Of a stretch of 64,000 nt of DNA, positions 16,114-26,110 are shown one piece after another. This DNA is from Chryseobacterium daecheongense (GTDB lineage Bacteria; Bacteroidota; Bacteroidia; Flavobacteriales; Weeksellaceae). Location: NCBI GenBank assembly GCA_027920525.1, contig CP115858.1:2914001-2978000 (forward strand), given 5' to 3'. Position 1 is the stretch's first letter. Each line of letters begins with the position of its first letter. Both the position numbers and the translations under genes were made by a program. The notes below the pieces were generated by a model. That model had not been told where the DNA came from. It saw only the letters and a list, made by a program, of their open reading frames with translations, and did no database searches.

Positions 16114-17007
16114 ATGTATCATAATCCCGTTTTGTTGAAGCAAAGTGTTGATGATTTGGTTACGAATCCAGACGGAACATACGTGGACTGTACTTTTGGT
16201 GGCGGAGGTCATTCAAGAGAAATACTGAGCAGGCTCTCGGAAAAAGGAAGGCTATTCAGTTTTGATCAGGACTTAGACGCTCTTAAAAATAATATTGATG
16301 ATCCGAGGTTTACCTTGATTAATCAGAATTTCAGGTTCCTGGAAAATTCCTTACTGATGTACGGAGTTTCTCAGGTAGATGGAATATTGGCGGATCTGGG
16401 AGTATCATCGCATCAGTTTGATGAAGCGGAAAGAGGATTTTCTACGAGAAGTGATGCCCCGCTGGATATGAGGATGAATGTAATGCAGAGCCTGGATGCC
16501 AAAAGGGTGATCAATGAATATGAAGAAGAGCAGCTGGCAGACATATTTTACTACTACGGTGAATTGAGAGAAGCACGTAAACTGGCGAGGGATATTGTTC
16601 ATCACAGAAAAAGTAAAATCATCAATACAACGGAAGATCTGAAAAAACTATTCAGCTATCTTCCCCCGCATAAGGTTAATAAATTTTATGCACAGCTTTT
16701 CCAGGCAATAAGAATCGAAGTAAACCAGGAGCTTGAGGTTTTAAAAGAAATGCTCGTTCAGGCTTATCAGATCTTAAAAACGGAAGGAAGACTGGTGGTT
16801 ATTTCATACCACTCCCTGGAAGACCGTCTTGTAAAAAGATTCCTTAAAAACGGAATGTTTGAAGGGGAACCGACGAGGGATATTTATGGAAATTATAAAA
16901 AGGCATTCGAACTGCTGAAGAGTAAGGCAATCATTCCTGATGATAAGGAGATTGAGGAAAACTCAAGAGCAAGAAGTGCAAAAATGAGAACAGGAATAAA
17001 AGTATAA
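16114..17007 (+). CDS. rsmH: 16S rRNA (cytosine1402-N4)-methyltransferase RsmH
   Basis: A 297-residue enzyme of normal length (older name MraW). It methylates N4 of C1402 in the decoding centre of 16S rRNA using S-adenosylmethionine. It opens YHNPVLLKQSVDDL, then has the SAM-binding loop DCTFGGGGHSREIL, the ILADLGVSSHQFD block and the RGFSTRSDAPLDMRM motif. VVISYHSLEDRLVKRF near the C-terminus is also diagnostic. Second gene of the dcw cluster, 37 nt after mraZ. Confidence 0.97.
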   Translation: MYHNPVLLKQSVDDLVTNPDGTYVDCTFGGGGHSREILSRLSEKGRLFSFDQDLDALKNNIDDPRFTLINQNFRFLENSLLMYGVSQVDGILADLGVSSHQFDEAERGFSTRSDAPLDMRMNVMQSLDAKRVINEYEEEQLADIFYYYGELREARKLARDIVHHRKSKIINTTEDLKKLFSYLPPHKVNKFYAQLFQAIRIEVNQELEVLKEMLVQAYQILKTEGRLVVISYHSLEDRLVKRFLKNGMFEGEPTRDIYGNYKKAFELLKSKAIIPDDKEIEENSRARSAKMRTGIKV

Positions 17008-17071
17008 ATGGTTAGAAATAAGGAGTAACACCCTTATTATCAATTATTAATCATCATTTATCAATAATAAA

Positions 17072-17437
17072 TTGGCTAAAAGAACGACAAATCGCCCACA
17101 AAAGAGATTAACTTTTATAGACATTATAAAAGGGAATTTTCTCAACCGTGATGAGATAAAAATACATTACAAGTATTTCTTATTGCTTTTTGTACTGATG
17201 ATGGCCATGATCTATACCAATCACCTGGTGAACAAAAAGATCAAAATTGTAAATGCTTTAAAAGAAGAAACAGAAGAATATAAATCCCGAAACGCTTATG
17301 CCCAAAGTAAGCTGATTAAGGTAAAAATGGAATCAGAGCTCGGAAAAGAAGTAGCACGGGATTCTTTAATGACACTGGAAAACCATCCTCATAAACTGCT
17401 AATAAAATTGGATAGTACAGATGCAAAAGCAAAATGA
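17072..17437 (+). CDS. ftsL: FtsL-like cell division protein
   Basis: A 121-residue protein with one membrane helix (about 36-54, FLLLFVLMMAMIYTNHLV) followed by a short periplasmic coiled coil, the FtsL layout. The start is a TTG at 17072 (MAKRTTNRPQKRL); no in-frame ATG gives the N-terminal cytoplasmic tail. Sequence conservation of FtsL is low, so the identification rests on topology and its fixed place between rsmH and ftsI. Its last 17 bases overlap ftsI. Confidence 0.8.
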   Translation: MAKRTTNRPQKRLTFIDIIKGNFLNRDEIKIHYKYFLLLFVLMMAMIYTNHLVNKKIKIVNALKEETEEYKSRNAYAQSKLIKVKMESELGKEVARDSLMTLENHPHKLLIKLDSTDAKAK

Positions 17438-19412
17438 ATACGATAACAAACGTAAAAAAACGTTAAGGTGGGGCTACCTCTTCGCAGTGGTAGCTTTGTG
17501 CGTGTTTGTACTTTTTTTAACAAGAATCGTTATTCTCCAAAACACTAATGTTCAGGAAATTAAAGACGACTACATCAATAAAAACTATCGTGAAGCCACT
17601 TTAAAGGCTGCCAGAGGGAATTTATTTGCATCAGATGGCTCTATTCTCGCAACTACCGTTATGCGTTATGATATCTATCTTGATTTCAAAACAATAAAGG
17701 ATACGGTTTACAGTAACAATATCGGTGCATTAACGGATTCACTAAGCAAGATGTTTGGAAAACCAAGAAGTGAATTCAGACAGAAATTTGACGAACAGAA
17801 AAGAAAGAAAAATCAATACTATACACTTGCCAGAGGCTTGGATTTTGATGAATACGACAGGATCAGAAACTTCCCGATCTTTAAGAAAGGAAAGAATAAA
17901 GGTGGGTTTATCGTAGACAGAAATTATAAAAGAGAACTCGCAACTTCTGAAATTGGTGCAGGTACCATCGGAATGGATAACAGTGAGTACAAATCCGGTC
18001 TGGAAGGAGCTTTTTCAAAATACCTGACAGGCACCGACGGGAAAAGATTGGAACAAAGAATCAATTCTTCGCAGTGGAAGCCTATTGATTTCTGGAAGGT
18101 TCAGGAACCCGTAGATGGAGAAGATGTATATACGACCTTAGACCTTCGAATCCAGGACATTGCACACTCAGCTCTTGAAAAGCAGCTCGTAAATTTTGAA
18201 GCAAAACACGGTACTGTAATTGTCATGGAAGTAGGAACCGGAAAGGTTCGTGCCATGGTAAACCTTCGAAGAACAGATTCAGGAGAGTACGAAGATGCTT
18301 ATAATTATGCTTTAAAAGATAATATCGAACCCGGATCAACTTTCAAAACCATTTCACTTTTGGCAGCAATGGATGACGGATTCATCGATGATAACACAAC
18401 GGTAAATGTAGGAAACGGAGTATGGACCTATGCGAAGCAAAGAATTTCAGATGGCCACGGAGGAGGAACATACGACATCAGTGACGTTCTTGCGAAATCC
18501 AGCAACGTAGGAACTGCCAAACTGATTACGAAATACTATGCCGATAAGCCACAGATATTCCTTGATCACCTTAAGCGCTGGAAATTATTTGATAAAATGG
18601 ATATCGAACTTCCAGGCATTACAAAACCTAAGATCGTAACTCCACAAAATAAAAGATGGAACGCAGCAACACTTGCCTCGATATCTTTTGGATATTCTTC
18701 GAACATTAACTTATTACAATTAGCAACTTTCTACAACGGGGTTGCTAATAATGGTAAAATGCTTAAGCCTTTATTCATCGATAAGATCATGAAGGATGGT
18801 AAAATAATGTATCAGGCCAAGCCGGAGGTAATGGTCAGCAAAATGGCTTCTGAGAAAGCAATTAAAATGATGACCAATGCTTTGACAAAAGCCGTGGAAA
18901 AAGGAACCGGACGAAGTATTTTCACTCCGAATCTGAAAATGGCAGGAAAAACAGGGACCGCCAGATTTGAGTACTGGCTTCCGGGCCCGATGAAATACCG
19001 TGCCTCTTTTGCAGGATTCTATCCAGCTGATAATCCGAAGTATACCTGTTATGTAATGATCAGTGAGCCGAATACGGCAAAAGGATTTTACGGAGCGACT
19101 GTTTCAGCCCCGGTTTTTAAAGAAATTGCAGGAAAAACATTCCTGAAGACGCCTCAGAATATTGAAAAAGAAATGCTTGTTGACAAAAAGGTAAACCTCA
19201 ATAAAATGGTGGAGCCTAATGTGAAAGTAGCAGTAAATGATAAACAAATGCCTAACGTAGTAGGATTAATAGGTAAGAATGTGATTCCACAACTGGAAAA
19301 CCTTGGATACCGTGTAGACTACAAAGGAGTAGGAAGAATAAAAGAACAGTTTCCTTTGGAGGGAACTACGATCAGTAAGAACCAGAGAATTTATTTATCT
19401 CTTCAGAATTAA
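17421..19412 (+). CDS. ftsI: Septal peptidoglycan transpeptidase FtsI (PBP3) with PASTA domain
   Basis: A 663-residue class B penicillin-binding protein. It has a membrane anchor (about 18-38), the dimerisation domain (RGNLFASDGSILA), and a transpeptidase domain with Ser306 in GSTFKT, the KSSNVG (SxN) motif and GKTGTA. The C-terminal 65 residues (MPNVVGLIGKNVIPQLENLG) form a PASTA domain, which binds peptidoglycan stems. It crosslinks septal wall with FtsW. Overlap with ftsL indicates translational coupling. Confidence 0.95.
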   Translation: MQKQNEYDNKRKKTLRWGYLFAVVALCVFVLFLTRIVILQNTNVQEIKDDYINKNYREATLKAARGNLFASDGSILATTVMRYDIYLDFKTIKDTVYSNNIGALTDSLSKMFGKPRSEFRQKFDEQKRKKNQYYTLARGLDFDEYDRIRNFPIFKKGKNKGGFIVDRNYKRELATSEIGAGTIGMDNSEYKSGLEGAFSKYLTGTDGKRLEQRINSSQWKPIDFWKVQEPVDGEDVYTTLDLRIQDIAHSALEKQLVNFEAKHGTVIVMEVGTGKVRAMVNLRRTDSGEYEDAYNYALKDNIEPGSTFKTISLLAAMDDGFIDDNTTVNVGNGVWTYAKQRISDGHGGGTYDISDVLAKSSNVGTAKLITKYYADKPQIFLDHLKRWKLFDKMDIELPGITKPKIVTPQNKRWNAATLASISFGYSSNINLLQLATFYNGVANNGKMLKPLFIDKIMKDGKIMYQAKPEVMVSKMASEKAIKMMTNALTKAVEKGTGRSIFTPNLKMAGKTGTARFEYWLPGPMKYRASFAGFYPADNPKYTCYVMISEPNTAKGFYGATVSAPVFKEIAGKTFLKTPQNIEKEMLVDKKVNLNKMVEPNVKVAVNDKQMPNVVGLIGKNVIPQLENLGYRVDYKGVGRIKEQFPLEGTTISKNQRIYLSLQN

Positions 19413-19429
19413 AAATAAGCATCAGAGAA

Positions 19430-20890
19430 ATGCAATTAATTGAATTATTAAACAGAATCCCAACTTTAGAAATTCACGGCGACAATACCCGTGAAGTTTC
19501 GGAGCTGGTATTCGACAGCAGAAAGGTTACAGAAAATTCTCTTTACATCGCAGTAAAGGGAACGGTTGCAGATGGGCATTCATATATTGCATCTTCTATT
19601 GAAAAAGGAGCAAAAACGATCGTTTGTGAAGTATTGCCCGATCAGCTGAATGAGGATGTTACCTATGTAAAAGTAAAAGATTCTTCGAAAACCCTGGGAC
19701 ATCTGGCCTCAAACTTTTATGGAAATCCTTCTCAAAACCTGAAACTCATCGGCGTTACCGGAACCAACGGAAAAACATCTGTTTCCACATTGCTTTTTGA
19801 TGTTTTCAAAAATCTGGGCTATGAATCTGCATTGCTTTCAACTGTTGAAATCAGAATAGGCAGCGAAATAATTCCGGCCACACATACTACCCCGGATATT
19901 ATTACGATCAATCAGGTTTTAGCTAGGGCCGTAGAAGCAGGTTGCGAATTTGCTTTCATGGAAGTAAGTTCTCATGGAATTTCTCAAAACAGAATTGAAG
20001 GACTCCATTTCAAAGTTGCAGGATTTACAAACCTTACTCATGATCATCTGGATTATCACAAAACATTTGAGGAATATCTGAAAACGAAAAAAAGGTTCTT
20101 TGATGAGCTTCCTGATACCGCAATTGCCATTACCAATATCGATGACAAAAACGGGAATGTAATGCTCCAGAACACCAAAGCTGCCAAAAGATCATATGCA
20201 TTGAAAACAATGGCAGATTACCATGGAAAAGCTTTGGAAATTGATTTTAACGGAATGCTCCTGAACTTCAACGGGAAGGAATTCTGGACCACCTTAACGG
20301 GAAGATTCAATGTCTATAATCTTCTATTGGTATTTGGAATTGCATCCGAACTCGGCTTTGAATCCAATGAAATCCTTCAGGCCATCAGCACCCTGAAAAG
20401 AGTCTCAGGAAGATTTGAAACCTTCAAATCCGATGGTGGCATTTTTTTCATCGTCGATTATGCCCACACTCCGGATGCATTGGAAAATATTCTGGACAGC
20501 ATTAATGATATCAGAACAAAAAATGAAAGACTGATTACCGTCTTCGGTTGCGGGGGAGACAGAGACCACTCCAAAAGACCTGAAATGGGAAACATTGCAA
20601 CGAAAAAATCCACGTTGGCAATTATCACTTCAGATAATCCGAGAACAGAAGATCCGGCAGCAATTATAAAAGAAATTGAAGCAGGTGTTGAACCTCAGAA
20701 CTTCAGCAAATACACTTCAATACCCGATAGAAAAGAAGCCATAAAAATGGCGATTAAATTTGCAGAGCCCAAAGATATTGTTTTAGTAGCCGGAAAAGGT
20801 CACGAAAACTATCAGGAGATTAATGGCGTAAAACACCATTTTGATGACAAAGAAGTAATTACAGAACTGTGGAAGTTAATGAGCAAGTAA
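19430..20890 (+). CDS. murE: UDP-MurNAc-tripeptide ligase MurE
   Basis: A 486-residue Mur ligase. Domain 1 opens with LVFDSRKVTENSLYIAVKG; the ATP loop is GVTGTNGKTSVSTL; the central domain has the HTTPD and EVSSHGI signatures. The third-residue specificity motif reads SDNPRTEDP. DNPR is the form tied to meso-diaminopimelate, so this enzyme should add meso-DAP, in keeping with Gram-negative peptidoglycan. Eighteen bases after ftsI. Confidence 0.96.
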   Translation: MQLIELLNRIPTLEIHGDNTREVSELVFDSRKVTENSLYIAVKGTVADGHSYIASSIEKGAKTIVCEVLPDQLNEDVTYVKVKDSSKTLGHLASNFYGNPSQNLKLIGVTGTNGKTSVSTLLFDVFKNLGYESALLSTVEIRIGSEIIPATHTTPDIITINQVLARAVEAGCEFAFMEVSSHGISQNRIEGLHFKVAGFTNLTHDHLDYHKTFEEYLKTKKRFFDELPDTAIAITNIDDKNGNVMLQNTKAAKRSYALKTMADYHGKALEIDFNGMLLNFNGKEFWTTLTGRFNVYNLLLVFGIASELGFESNEILQAISTLKRVSGRFETFKSDGGIFFIVDYAHTPDALENILDSINDIRTKNERLITVFGCGGDRDHSKRPEMGNIATKKSTLAIITSDNPRTEDPAAIIKEIEAGVEPQNFSKYTSIPDRKEAIKMAIKFAEPKDIVLVAGKGHENYQEINGVKHHFDDKEVITELWKLMSK

Positions 20891-20904
20891 TTTATAATCG
20901 ATAA

Positions 20905-20924
20905 ATGATCAATTATTATTGATC
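20905..20924 (+). repeat. Inverted repeat in the murE-mraY spacer
   Basis: GATCAAT (20907-20913) pairs perfectly with ATTGATC (20918-20924). The wider 81-base spacer contains further ATCATT/AATGAT units that can extend or compete with this stem. One of a series of hairpin-forming spacers in this cluster. Confidence 0.6.
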
Positions 20925-20971
20925 TTATCATTCATCAAACATCACTTATCATTTATTAACAATAGGAAAAC

Positions 20972-22213
20972 ATGTTATACTACTTATACGAATATCTAAC
21001 CCACCATGGAATCCATATCCCCGGACTTGGAATGTTAAAGTACATCTCATTCCGTGCAGGGATGGCGGTCTTATTATCCCTGATTATTGCTCTTGTGTAT
21101 GGTAAAAGAATCATCAATTACCTGAGAGCAAAGCAAATGGGCGAATTGGTCCGCGACCTTGGCCTTGACGGGCAAAAGCAGAAAGAAGGAACTCCGACAA
21201 TGGGAGGGCTCATTATTATCCTTGCCACCATGATTCCGGTTCTTCTCCTGACAAGAATTACCAATGTATACATCGTCCTTCTGATAATATCAGTTTTATG
21301 GATGGGTGCTATCGGATTTGTAGATGACTATTTAAAGAAAGTAAAGAAAAATAAAGACGGGCTTAGCGGTAAATTCAAGATCGTAGGTCAGGTGGGACTG
21401 GGGCTAATTGTCGGAGTAACAATGTATTTCCATCCTGATATTACGGTAAAGAGAAAATATGCAGATGCAAAAGTAGTTAACAGAAATAATGTGGAGCAGA
21501 ATTTTATGCCTACAGAAAAAATTACGGTTTCTACCGTGCCATTTGCGAAAAATAATGAATTTGACTACAGTGGAATATTATTCTGGATGAGTGATAAAGA
21601 TGCTCATGAGTGGGCATGGATTGTTTTCATTCCAATTGTCATCTTTATTGTAACAGCGGTTTCCAACGGAGCCAATATCACAGATGGAATAGACGGTCTG
21701 GCTGCAGGAACGAGTACGGTAATACTCCTTACCCTTGCATTCTTTGCCTACATTTCAGGGAACATCATTTTTGCGGATTACCTTAATATCATGTTCCTGC
21801 CCAATATGGGTGAAACCACCATTTTTGTAGTTGCCATGGTAGGTGCTGTGATCGGATTCTTCTGGTATAATACCTATCCGGCACAGGTTTTTATGGGAGA
21901 TACCGGGAGTTTGATGCTGGGAGGAGTAATTGCTGTATTGGCTATTATTTTAAGAAAGGAATTAATGATTCCTGTTTTATGCGGAATATTCCTGGTAGAA
22001 AACATATCTGTAATGCTGCAGGTGGTTGTTTTTAAATACAGAAAGAAAAAATACGGGCTGGAATACGCCCAGAATAACAGATTATTTAAAATGTCTCCAT
22101 TACACCATCATTATCAGAAAGACGGTTTCCATGAAAGTAAAATCGTTAACAGGATGATTATCATAGGAGTAATGTTGGCTATAGTATGTCTGATTACATT
22201 AAAAATGAGATAA
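20972..22213 (+). CDS. mraY: Phospho-MurNAc-pentapeptide translocase MraY
   Basis: A 413-residue polytopic membrane enzyme that makes lipid I from UDP-MurNAc-pentapeptide and undecaprenyl phosphate. Signatures are [12 protein letters not shown], the Asp pair in [36 protein letters not shown] and the SPLHHHYQK loop. It is longer than the usual 360 residues because of an insert near 155-210 ([15 protein letters not shown] to SDKDAHEW), which I believe is common in Bacteroidota. Confidence 0.97.
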   Translation: MLYYLYEYLTHHGIHIPGLGMLKYISFRAGMAVLLSLIIALVYGKRIINYLRAKQMGELVRDLGLDGQKQKEGTPTMGGLIIILATMIPVLLLTRITNVYIVLLIISVLWMGAIGFVDDYLKKVKKNKDGLSGKFKIVGQVGLGLIVGVTMYFHPDITVKRKYADAKVVNRNNVEQNFMPTEKITVSTVPFAKNNEFDYSGILFWMSDKDAHEWAWIVFIPIVIFIVTAVSNGANITDGIDGLAAGTSTVILLTLAFFAYISGNIIFADYLNIMFLPNMGETTIFVVAMVGAVIGFFWYNTYPAQVFMGDTGSLMLGGVIAVLAIILRKELMIPVLCGIFLVENISVMLQVVVFKYRKKKYGLEYAQNNRLFKMSPLHHHYQKDGFHESKIVNRMIIIGVMLAIVCLITLKMR

Positions 22214-22229
22214 AACTCTATAAAAGTAA

Positions 22230-22282
22230 ATGTATTAACGTATTCATGATTTTAAAAACATAAATAAAGTACGCCAATACAT
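22230..22282 (+). repeat. Imperfect inverted repeat in the mraY-murD spacer
   Basis: ATGTATTAACGTATT (22230-22244) is the near complement of AGTACGCCAATACAT (22268-22282), with a few mismatches or wobbles, around a 23-base loop. Confidence 0.55.
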
Positions 22283-22300
22283 AAATACAAAAAAGGTAAT

Positions 22301-23626
22301 ATGAAAATAGTTGTTTTAGGAGGTGGAGAGAGTGGCTGTGGTGCTGCTTATTTAGCTAAAAAGAAGGGTCTGGAGGTATTTCTTTCAGACAAAGGAACTA
22401 TTAAAGATAACTATAAAGCGTTTCTTACTGAAAACAATATTGAGTTTGAAGAAGGAAATCATGACGAGGAAAGGATTTTAAATGCAGACTGGATTGTAAA
22501 AAGCCCAGGAATTCCTAAAAAAGCGGATATTATTTATAAAATCCATCTGAAAGGAATCCGCCTTTCTTCCGAGATAGAATTCGCTTCAGAATTCACCAAT
22601 GCTAAAATCATTGCGATCACAGGAAGCAACGGAAAAACCACCACCACTTCATTGATCTATTATATCCTGAAAAATGACGGACTGAAAGTAGGTCTAGGAG
22701 GAAACATCGGCTACAGTTTTGCAAAGCAGGTAGCAGATGAAAACCATGAATATTATGTACTGGAGGTAAGTTCATTCCAGCTGGATGACATTCAGAACTT
22801 CAGGCCATATATTTCATTATTGCTTAATTTATCACAGGATCATCTGGACCAGTATAATTACAACTATGAAGAATATGCGATGGCAAAATTCAGAATAGCT
22901 GAAAATCAGGAAAACGATAATTTCTTTATCTATAACAAAGATGACGAAATGAGCAAAACGATTCTTGAAAAGCTGGAAATAAAGGCAAAAATGATCCCTT
23001 TTTCAACAAAAGAAAAATTGACTGAGGGAGGTTTTATAGATAACGACAGTATTGTGGTAAAACTAAAAGATACATTTTCAATGAAAATTGATGAGCTTTC
23101 TTTATTGGGAAATCATAATGTAGCGAACAGTCTGGCTGCATCTATCGCAAGTAAAATACTGAATGTCAACAATGAAAGCATCAGAAATTCATTAATGACT
23201 TTTCAGGCAGTGGAACACAGGCTGGAGTTTGTTTCTGAAATTGATGGCGTAAAATACATCAACGACAGTAAAGCAACGAATGTAAATGCGACCTATTATG
23301 CTTTGGAAAGCATGAAAACACCTACGATTTGGATTGTGGGAGGTCAGGATAAAGGAAATGATTACACGGAGATTGAGGACCTTGTCAAAAGAAAAGTAAA
23401 AGCAATTGTCTGCTTGGGAATTGATAATCAGAAAATTATTAATTTTTTTAAAGACAAAAAGGAGTTTATATACGATACTTCAAGCATGGAAGAGGCCGTA
23501 AAAATATCAAAATCAATTGCTAAAAGCGGAGAAACGGTTTTACTTTCTCCTTGCTGTGCAAGTTTTGACCTTTTCAAAAGCTATGAAGACAGAGGAAGAC
23601 AGTTTAAAGAACAAGTATTAAAATAA
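22301..23626 (+). CDS. murD: UDP-MurNAc-L-alanine:D-glutamate ligase MurD
   Basis: A 441-residue Mur ligase. The N-terminal nucleotide-type fold opens VVLGGGESGCGAAYLA, the ATP loop is AITGSNGKTTTTSL, and the central domain has LEVSSFQLD and LSQDHLDQYNY. The third domain carries the KATNVNAT and LSPCCASFDLF motifs typical of MurD. It adds D-glutamate to UDP-MurNAc-L-Ala. Confidence 0.97.
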   Translation: MKIVVLGGGESGCGAAYLAKKKGLEVFLSDKGTIKDNYKAFLTENNIEFEEGNHDEERILNADWIVKSPGIPKKADIIYKIHLKGIRLSSEIEFASEFTNAKIIAITGSNGKTTTTSLIYYILKNDGLKVGLGGNIGYSFAKQVADENHEYYVLEVSSFQLDDIQNFRPYISLLLNLSQDHLDQYNYNYEEYAMAKFRIAENQENDNFFIYNKDDEMSKTILEKLEIKAKMIPFSTKEKLTEGGFIDNDSIVVKLKDTFSMKIDELSLLGNHNVANSLAASIASKILNVNNESIRNSLMTFQAVEHRLEFVSEIDGVKYINDSKATNVNATYYALESMKTPTIWIVGGQDKGNDYTEIEDLVKRKVKAIVCLGIDNQKIINFFKDKKEFIYDTSSMEEAVKISKSIAKSGETVLLSPCCASFDLFKSYEDRGRQFKEQVLK

Positions 23627-23635
23627 ATGTACTGA

Positions 23636-23698
23636 TGTATTGATGTAAAGTATTCATGTATTTGACAACTAAGAATCGTTAATACTTTACATAATACA
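23636..23698 (+). repeat. Long inverted repeat in the murD-ftsW spacer
   Basis: TGTATTGATGTAAAGTATT (23636-23654) pairs with AATACTTTACATAATACA (23681-23698): 12 perfect pairs next to the loop, then a one-base bulge and six more pairs. It is the clearest member of the spacer-hairpin series. Confidence 0.75.
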
Positions 23699-23717
23699 GT
23701 TAAAGATACAATAGAGT

Positions 23718-24956
23718 ATGAACGAACAGGACACAGAAAGCAGATTTGAATTTCTAAAGGGAGATAAAGTACTTTGGATGGTCATTCTCGTGATCTCCAT
23801 TTTCTCTATTTTCCCTGTATATTCTGCAAGTTCGAATCTGGAATATATTGTAAATAACGGGACCACAACAGGCCACGTTATCAAGCATATGTTCTTTGTA
23901 GTCCTTGGTTTGGGAATCATGAGACTGGTAGGAACCGTAAAATATGAATACATTGGAAAACTCAGCAGTATACTTCTGGGGTTAATGATTATATTACTGG
24001 TTGTCACCATGTTTACCGGCCAAACGATCGATGGAGCAAGTGCCTCCAGATGGCTAAAGATTCCGGGAACACCGATTTCTTTTCAGCCTTCATCATTTGC
24101 TTTTCTTATGTTAGTTATTTACTTGTGCAGGTATTTAACCAAGAAGATAACCCGGGAAAGACTTCCGATAGAAAACATTATGTACATCTTCGGTCCTATT
24201 CTCCTTGTTTTTGTTTTAGTAGCAAAAGATAACGGATCTACGGCTCTGATGATCCTGATGGTATCTGTTATTGTATTAGTTATCGGGCAGCTTCACTGGA
24301 AATATATTGCAGGTTTTATTTCGGCTTCATTTATTGCGATCGTATTGTTCTTACTGATTGCTTTAAATACCAATCTGATTGGTGGAAACCGTGTTCATAC
24401 ATGGATGAGCCGTGTAGAAACCTTCACTTCCAGTAAAGCAAAATCAGCCGATGTGGATGATGAAAGCGTAAAAGCCAAGAATTACCAGGTAATGCAGGCT
24501 AAAGCAGCAATAGTACATGGAGGAATTACAGGAATGGGACCTGGAAAAAGTGCATTAAAGCAAATGCTTCCGCAATCTGCTTCCGACTTTATATTTGCAG
24601 TAATTGTAGAGGAATACGGACTGATAGGAGCAGCTTTCCTTATCTGTATGTATCTGATCATGGTGATACGGATCGTAATGATAGCCAGTAAAATGCCTGC
24701 GTTTTTCGGGTCTTTGCTCGTTCTCAGCCTCGGTGTCATGATCTTTATACAGCTATCGGTAAATATAGCCGTAGCCATCAATCTGATTCCGGTGACCGGA
24801 CAACCCCTGCCCTTAATAAGTTATGGGGGAACATCCATGTTGGTGACCTATTTACAGTTGGGAATTATTTTAAATATAAGCTCAAGGATACAGATTTATG
24901 ATGAGGAAGGAATGGGTAAAAAACAGAGTATTGCGGAAATAAATGATATTGCTTAA
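23718..24956 (+). CDS. ftsW: Lipid II polymerase FtsW
   Basis: A 412-residue SEDS-family protein with about ten membrane helices. It shows the conserved DGASASRWLKIPG, the KDNGSTALMI segment with the catalytic Asp region, GITGMGPGKS and the C-terminal LPLISYGGTSML. FtsW polymerises glycan strands at the septum together with FtsI. Its place between murD and murG is the usual dcw position. Confidence 0.96.
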   Translation: MNEQDTESRFEFLKGDKVLWMVILVISIFSIFPVYSASSNLEYIVNNGTTTGHVIKHMFFVVLGLGIMRLVGTVKYEYIGKLSSILLGLMIILLVVTMFTGQTIDGASASRWLKIPGTPISFQPSSFAFLMLVIYLCRYLTKKITRERLPIENIMYIFGPILLVFVLVAKDNGSTALMILMVSVIVLVIGQLHWKYIAGFISASFIAIVLFLLIALNTNLIGGNRVHTWMSRVETFTSSKAKSADVDDESVKAKNYQVMQAKAAIVHGGITGMGPGKSALKQMLPQSASDFIFAVIVEEYGLIGAAFLICMYLIMVIRIVMIASKMPAFFGSLLVLSLGVMIFIQLSVNIAVAINLIPVTGQPLPLISYGGTSMLVTYLQLGIILNISSRIQIYDEEGMGKKQSIAEINDIA

Positions 24957-24994
24957 AATCATATTAATGGTCAGGCTATTTCAAAATTGAAAAA

Positions 24995-26095
24995 ATGAAC
25001 AAGAAACTAAAAGTATTATTATCCGGTGGTGGAACAGGAGGACATATCTTCCCTGCAATCGCTATTGCAGACGAGATCAGGAAAAGATTTCCGGATACAG
25101 AATTCTTGTTTATCGGAGCCAACGGAAAAATGGAAATGGAAAAAGTTCCTCAGGCAGGTTACCCTATTGAAGGAATCGACATTGCCGGAATTGACCGTGG
25201 TAACATGTTATCTAATCTGGGATTACCATTCAAGATCTTGAAAAGCTTATCCAGATCAAAAAAGATCATTAAGCGTTTTGCTCCTGATTTTGCGATCGGT
25301 ACAGGAGGCTTTGCCAGCGGACCGGCTCTGTATGAAGCAAGCAAGCTGGGAATCCCTATTTTTATTCAGGAACAAAATGCACATGCAGGGGTAACCAATA
25401 AAATTTTAAGTAAGAAAGCAAAAGCTGTTTTTACTGCTTACCCCAAAGTAGAAGGGTTTCCGGATGATAAGATCAAATTTTTAGGTAATCCTATTCGCGA
25501 GAATATCATTCTGGGAATGGAAGAATCTTCTCAGGCAAAAGAAAAAATGGGATTAAATAAGGAAAAGCTGACAATCCTTTCTGTTGGTGGATCACTGGGT
25601 TCCAGAACTTTAAATAATTCATGGAGATCACATTTTGATGAACTCATCAACAAAGATTATCAGCTGATCTGGCAGACAGGAAAGCTCGATTATAAAGATA
25701 TTATAGAAGAAACAAAAGATAAGAAAAGCCAGAATATTCAGATTCTTGAGTTTATAAAAGATATGGAGAAAGCATACTCGGCAGCAGATATCATTGTTTC
25801 AAGAGCAGGGGCTATTGCCATTTCAGAACTGGCTGTTGCACAAAAACCGGTTTTACTGATTCCTTTCCCGTTTGCGGCAGAGGATCATCAGACCAAAAAT
25901 GCACTGAATCTGGTTGAAAAGAATGCGGCAAAAATGGTCAAAGATTCCGAAATGGAAGAAAAATTCTGGAGCACGCTTATGGAGGTTTGCGACAGCACAG
26001 CGATGAGAAAAGAGATGTCTGATAACCTGGAATATTTTGCCAAACCCAATGCTGCAAAGGAAATTGTTGATGAAATTTTTATAAAACTACAATAA
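24995..26095 (+). CDS. murG: Lipid II synthase MurG
   Basis: A 366-residue GT28 glycosyltransferase that adds GlcNAc to lipid I on the inner face of the membrane. The N-terminal glycine-rich loop is SGGGTGGHIFPAIAIA. The lipid-side loop GTGGFASGPAL, the GGSLGSRTLNN loop and the UDP-GlcNAc site SRAGAIAISELA are all present. Normal length, 15 bases before the unnamed gene. Confidence 0.97.
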   Translation: MNKKLKVLLSGGGTGGHIFPAIAIADEIRKRFPDTEFLFIGANGKMEMEKVPQAGYPIEGIDIAGIDRGNMLSNLGLPFKILKSLSRSKKIIKRFAPDFAIGTGGFASGPALYEASKLGIPIFIQEQNAHAGVTNKILSKKAKAVFTAYPKVEGFPDDKIKFLGNPIRENIILGMEESSQAKEKMGLNKEKLTILSVGGSLGSRTLNNSWRSHFDELINKDYQLIWQTGKLDYKDIIEETKDKKSQNIQILEFIKDMEKAYSAADIIVSRAGAIAISELAVAQKPVLLIPFPFAAEDHQTKNALNLVEKNAAKMVKDSEMEEKFWSTLMEVCDSTAMRKEMSDNLEYFAKPNAAKEIVDEIFIKLQ

Positions 26096-26110
26096 CCAAC
26101 ACTATAAAGT

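Noticed and set aside
20891..20971. Intrinsic terminators inside the division cluster
   Set aside because: The spacer hairpins are AT-rich and lack T-tracts, and the cluster is expected to be read through; they are recorded as inverted repeats instead.
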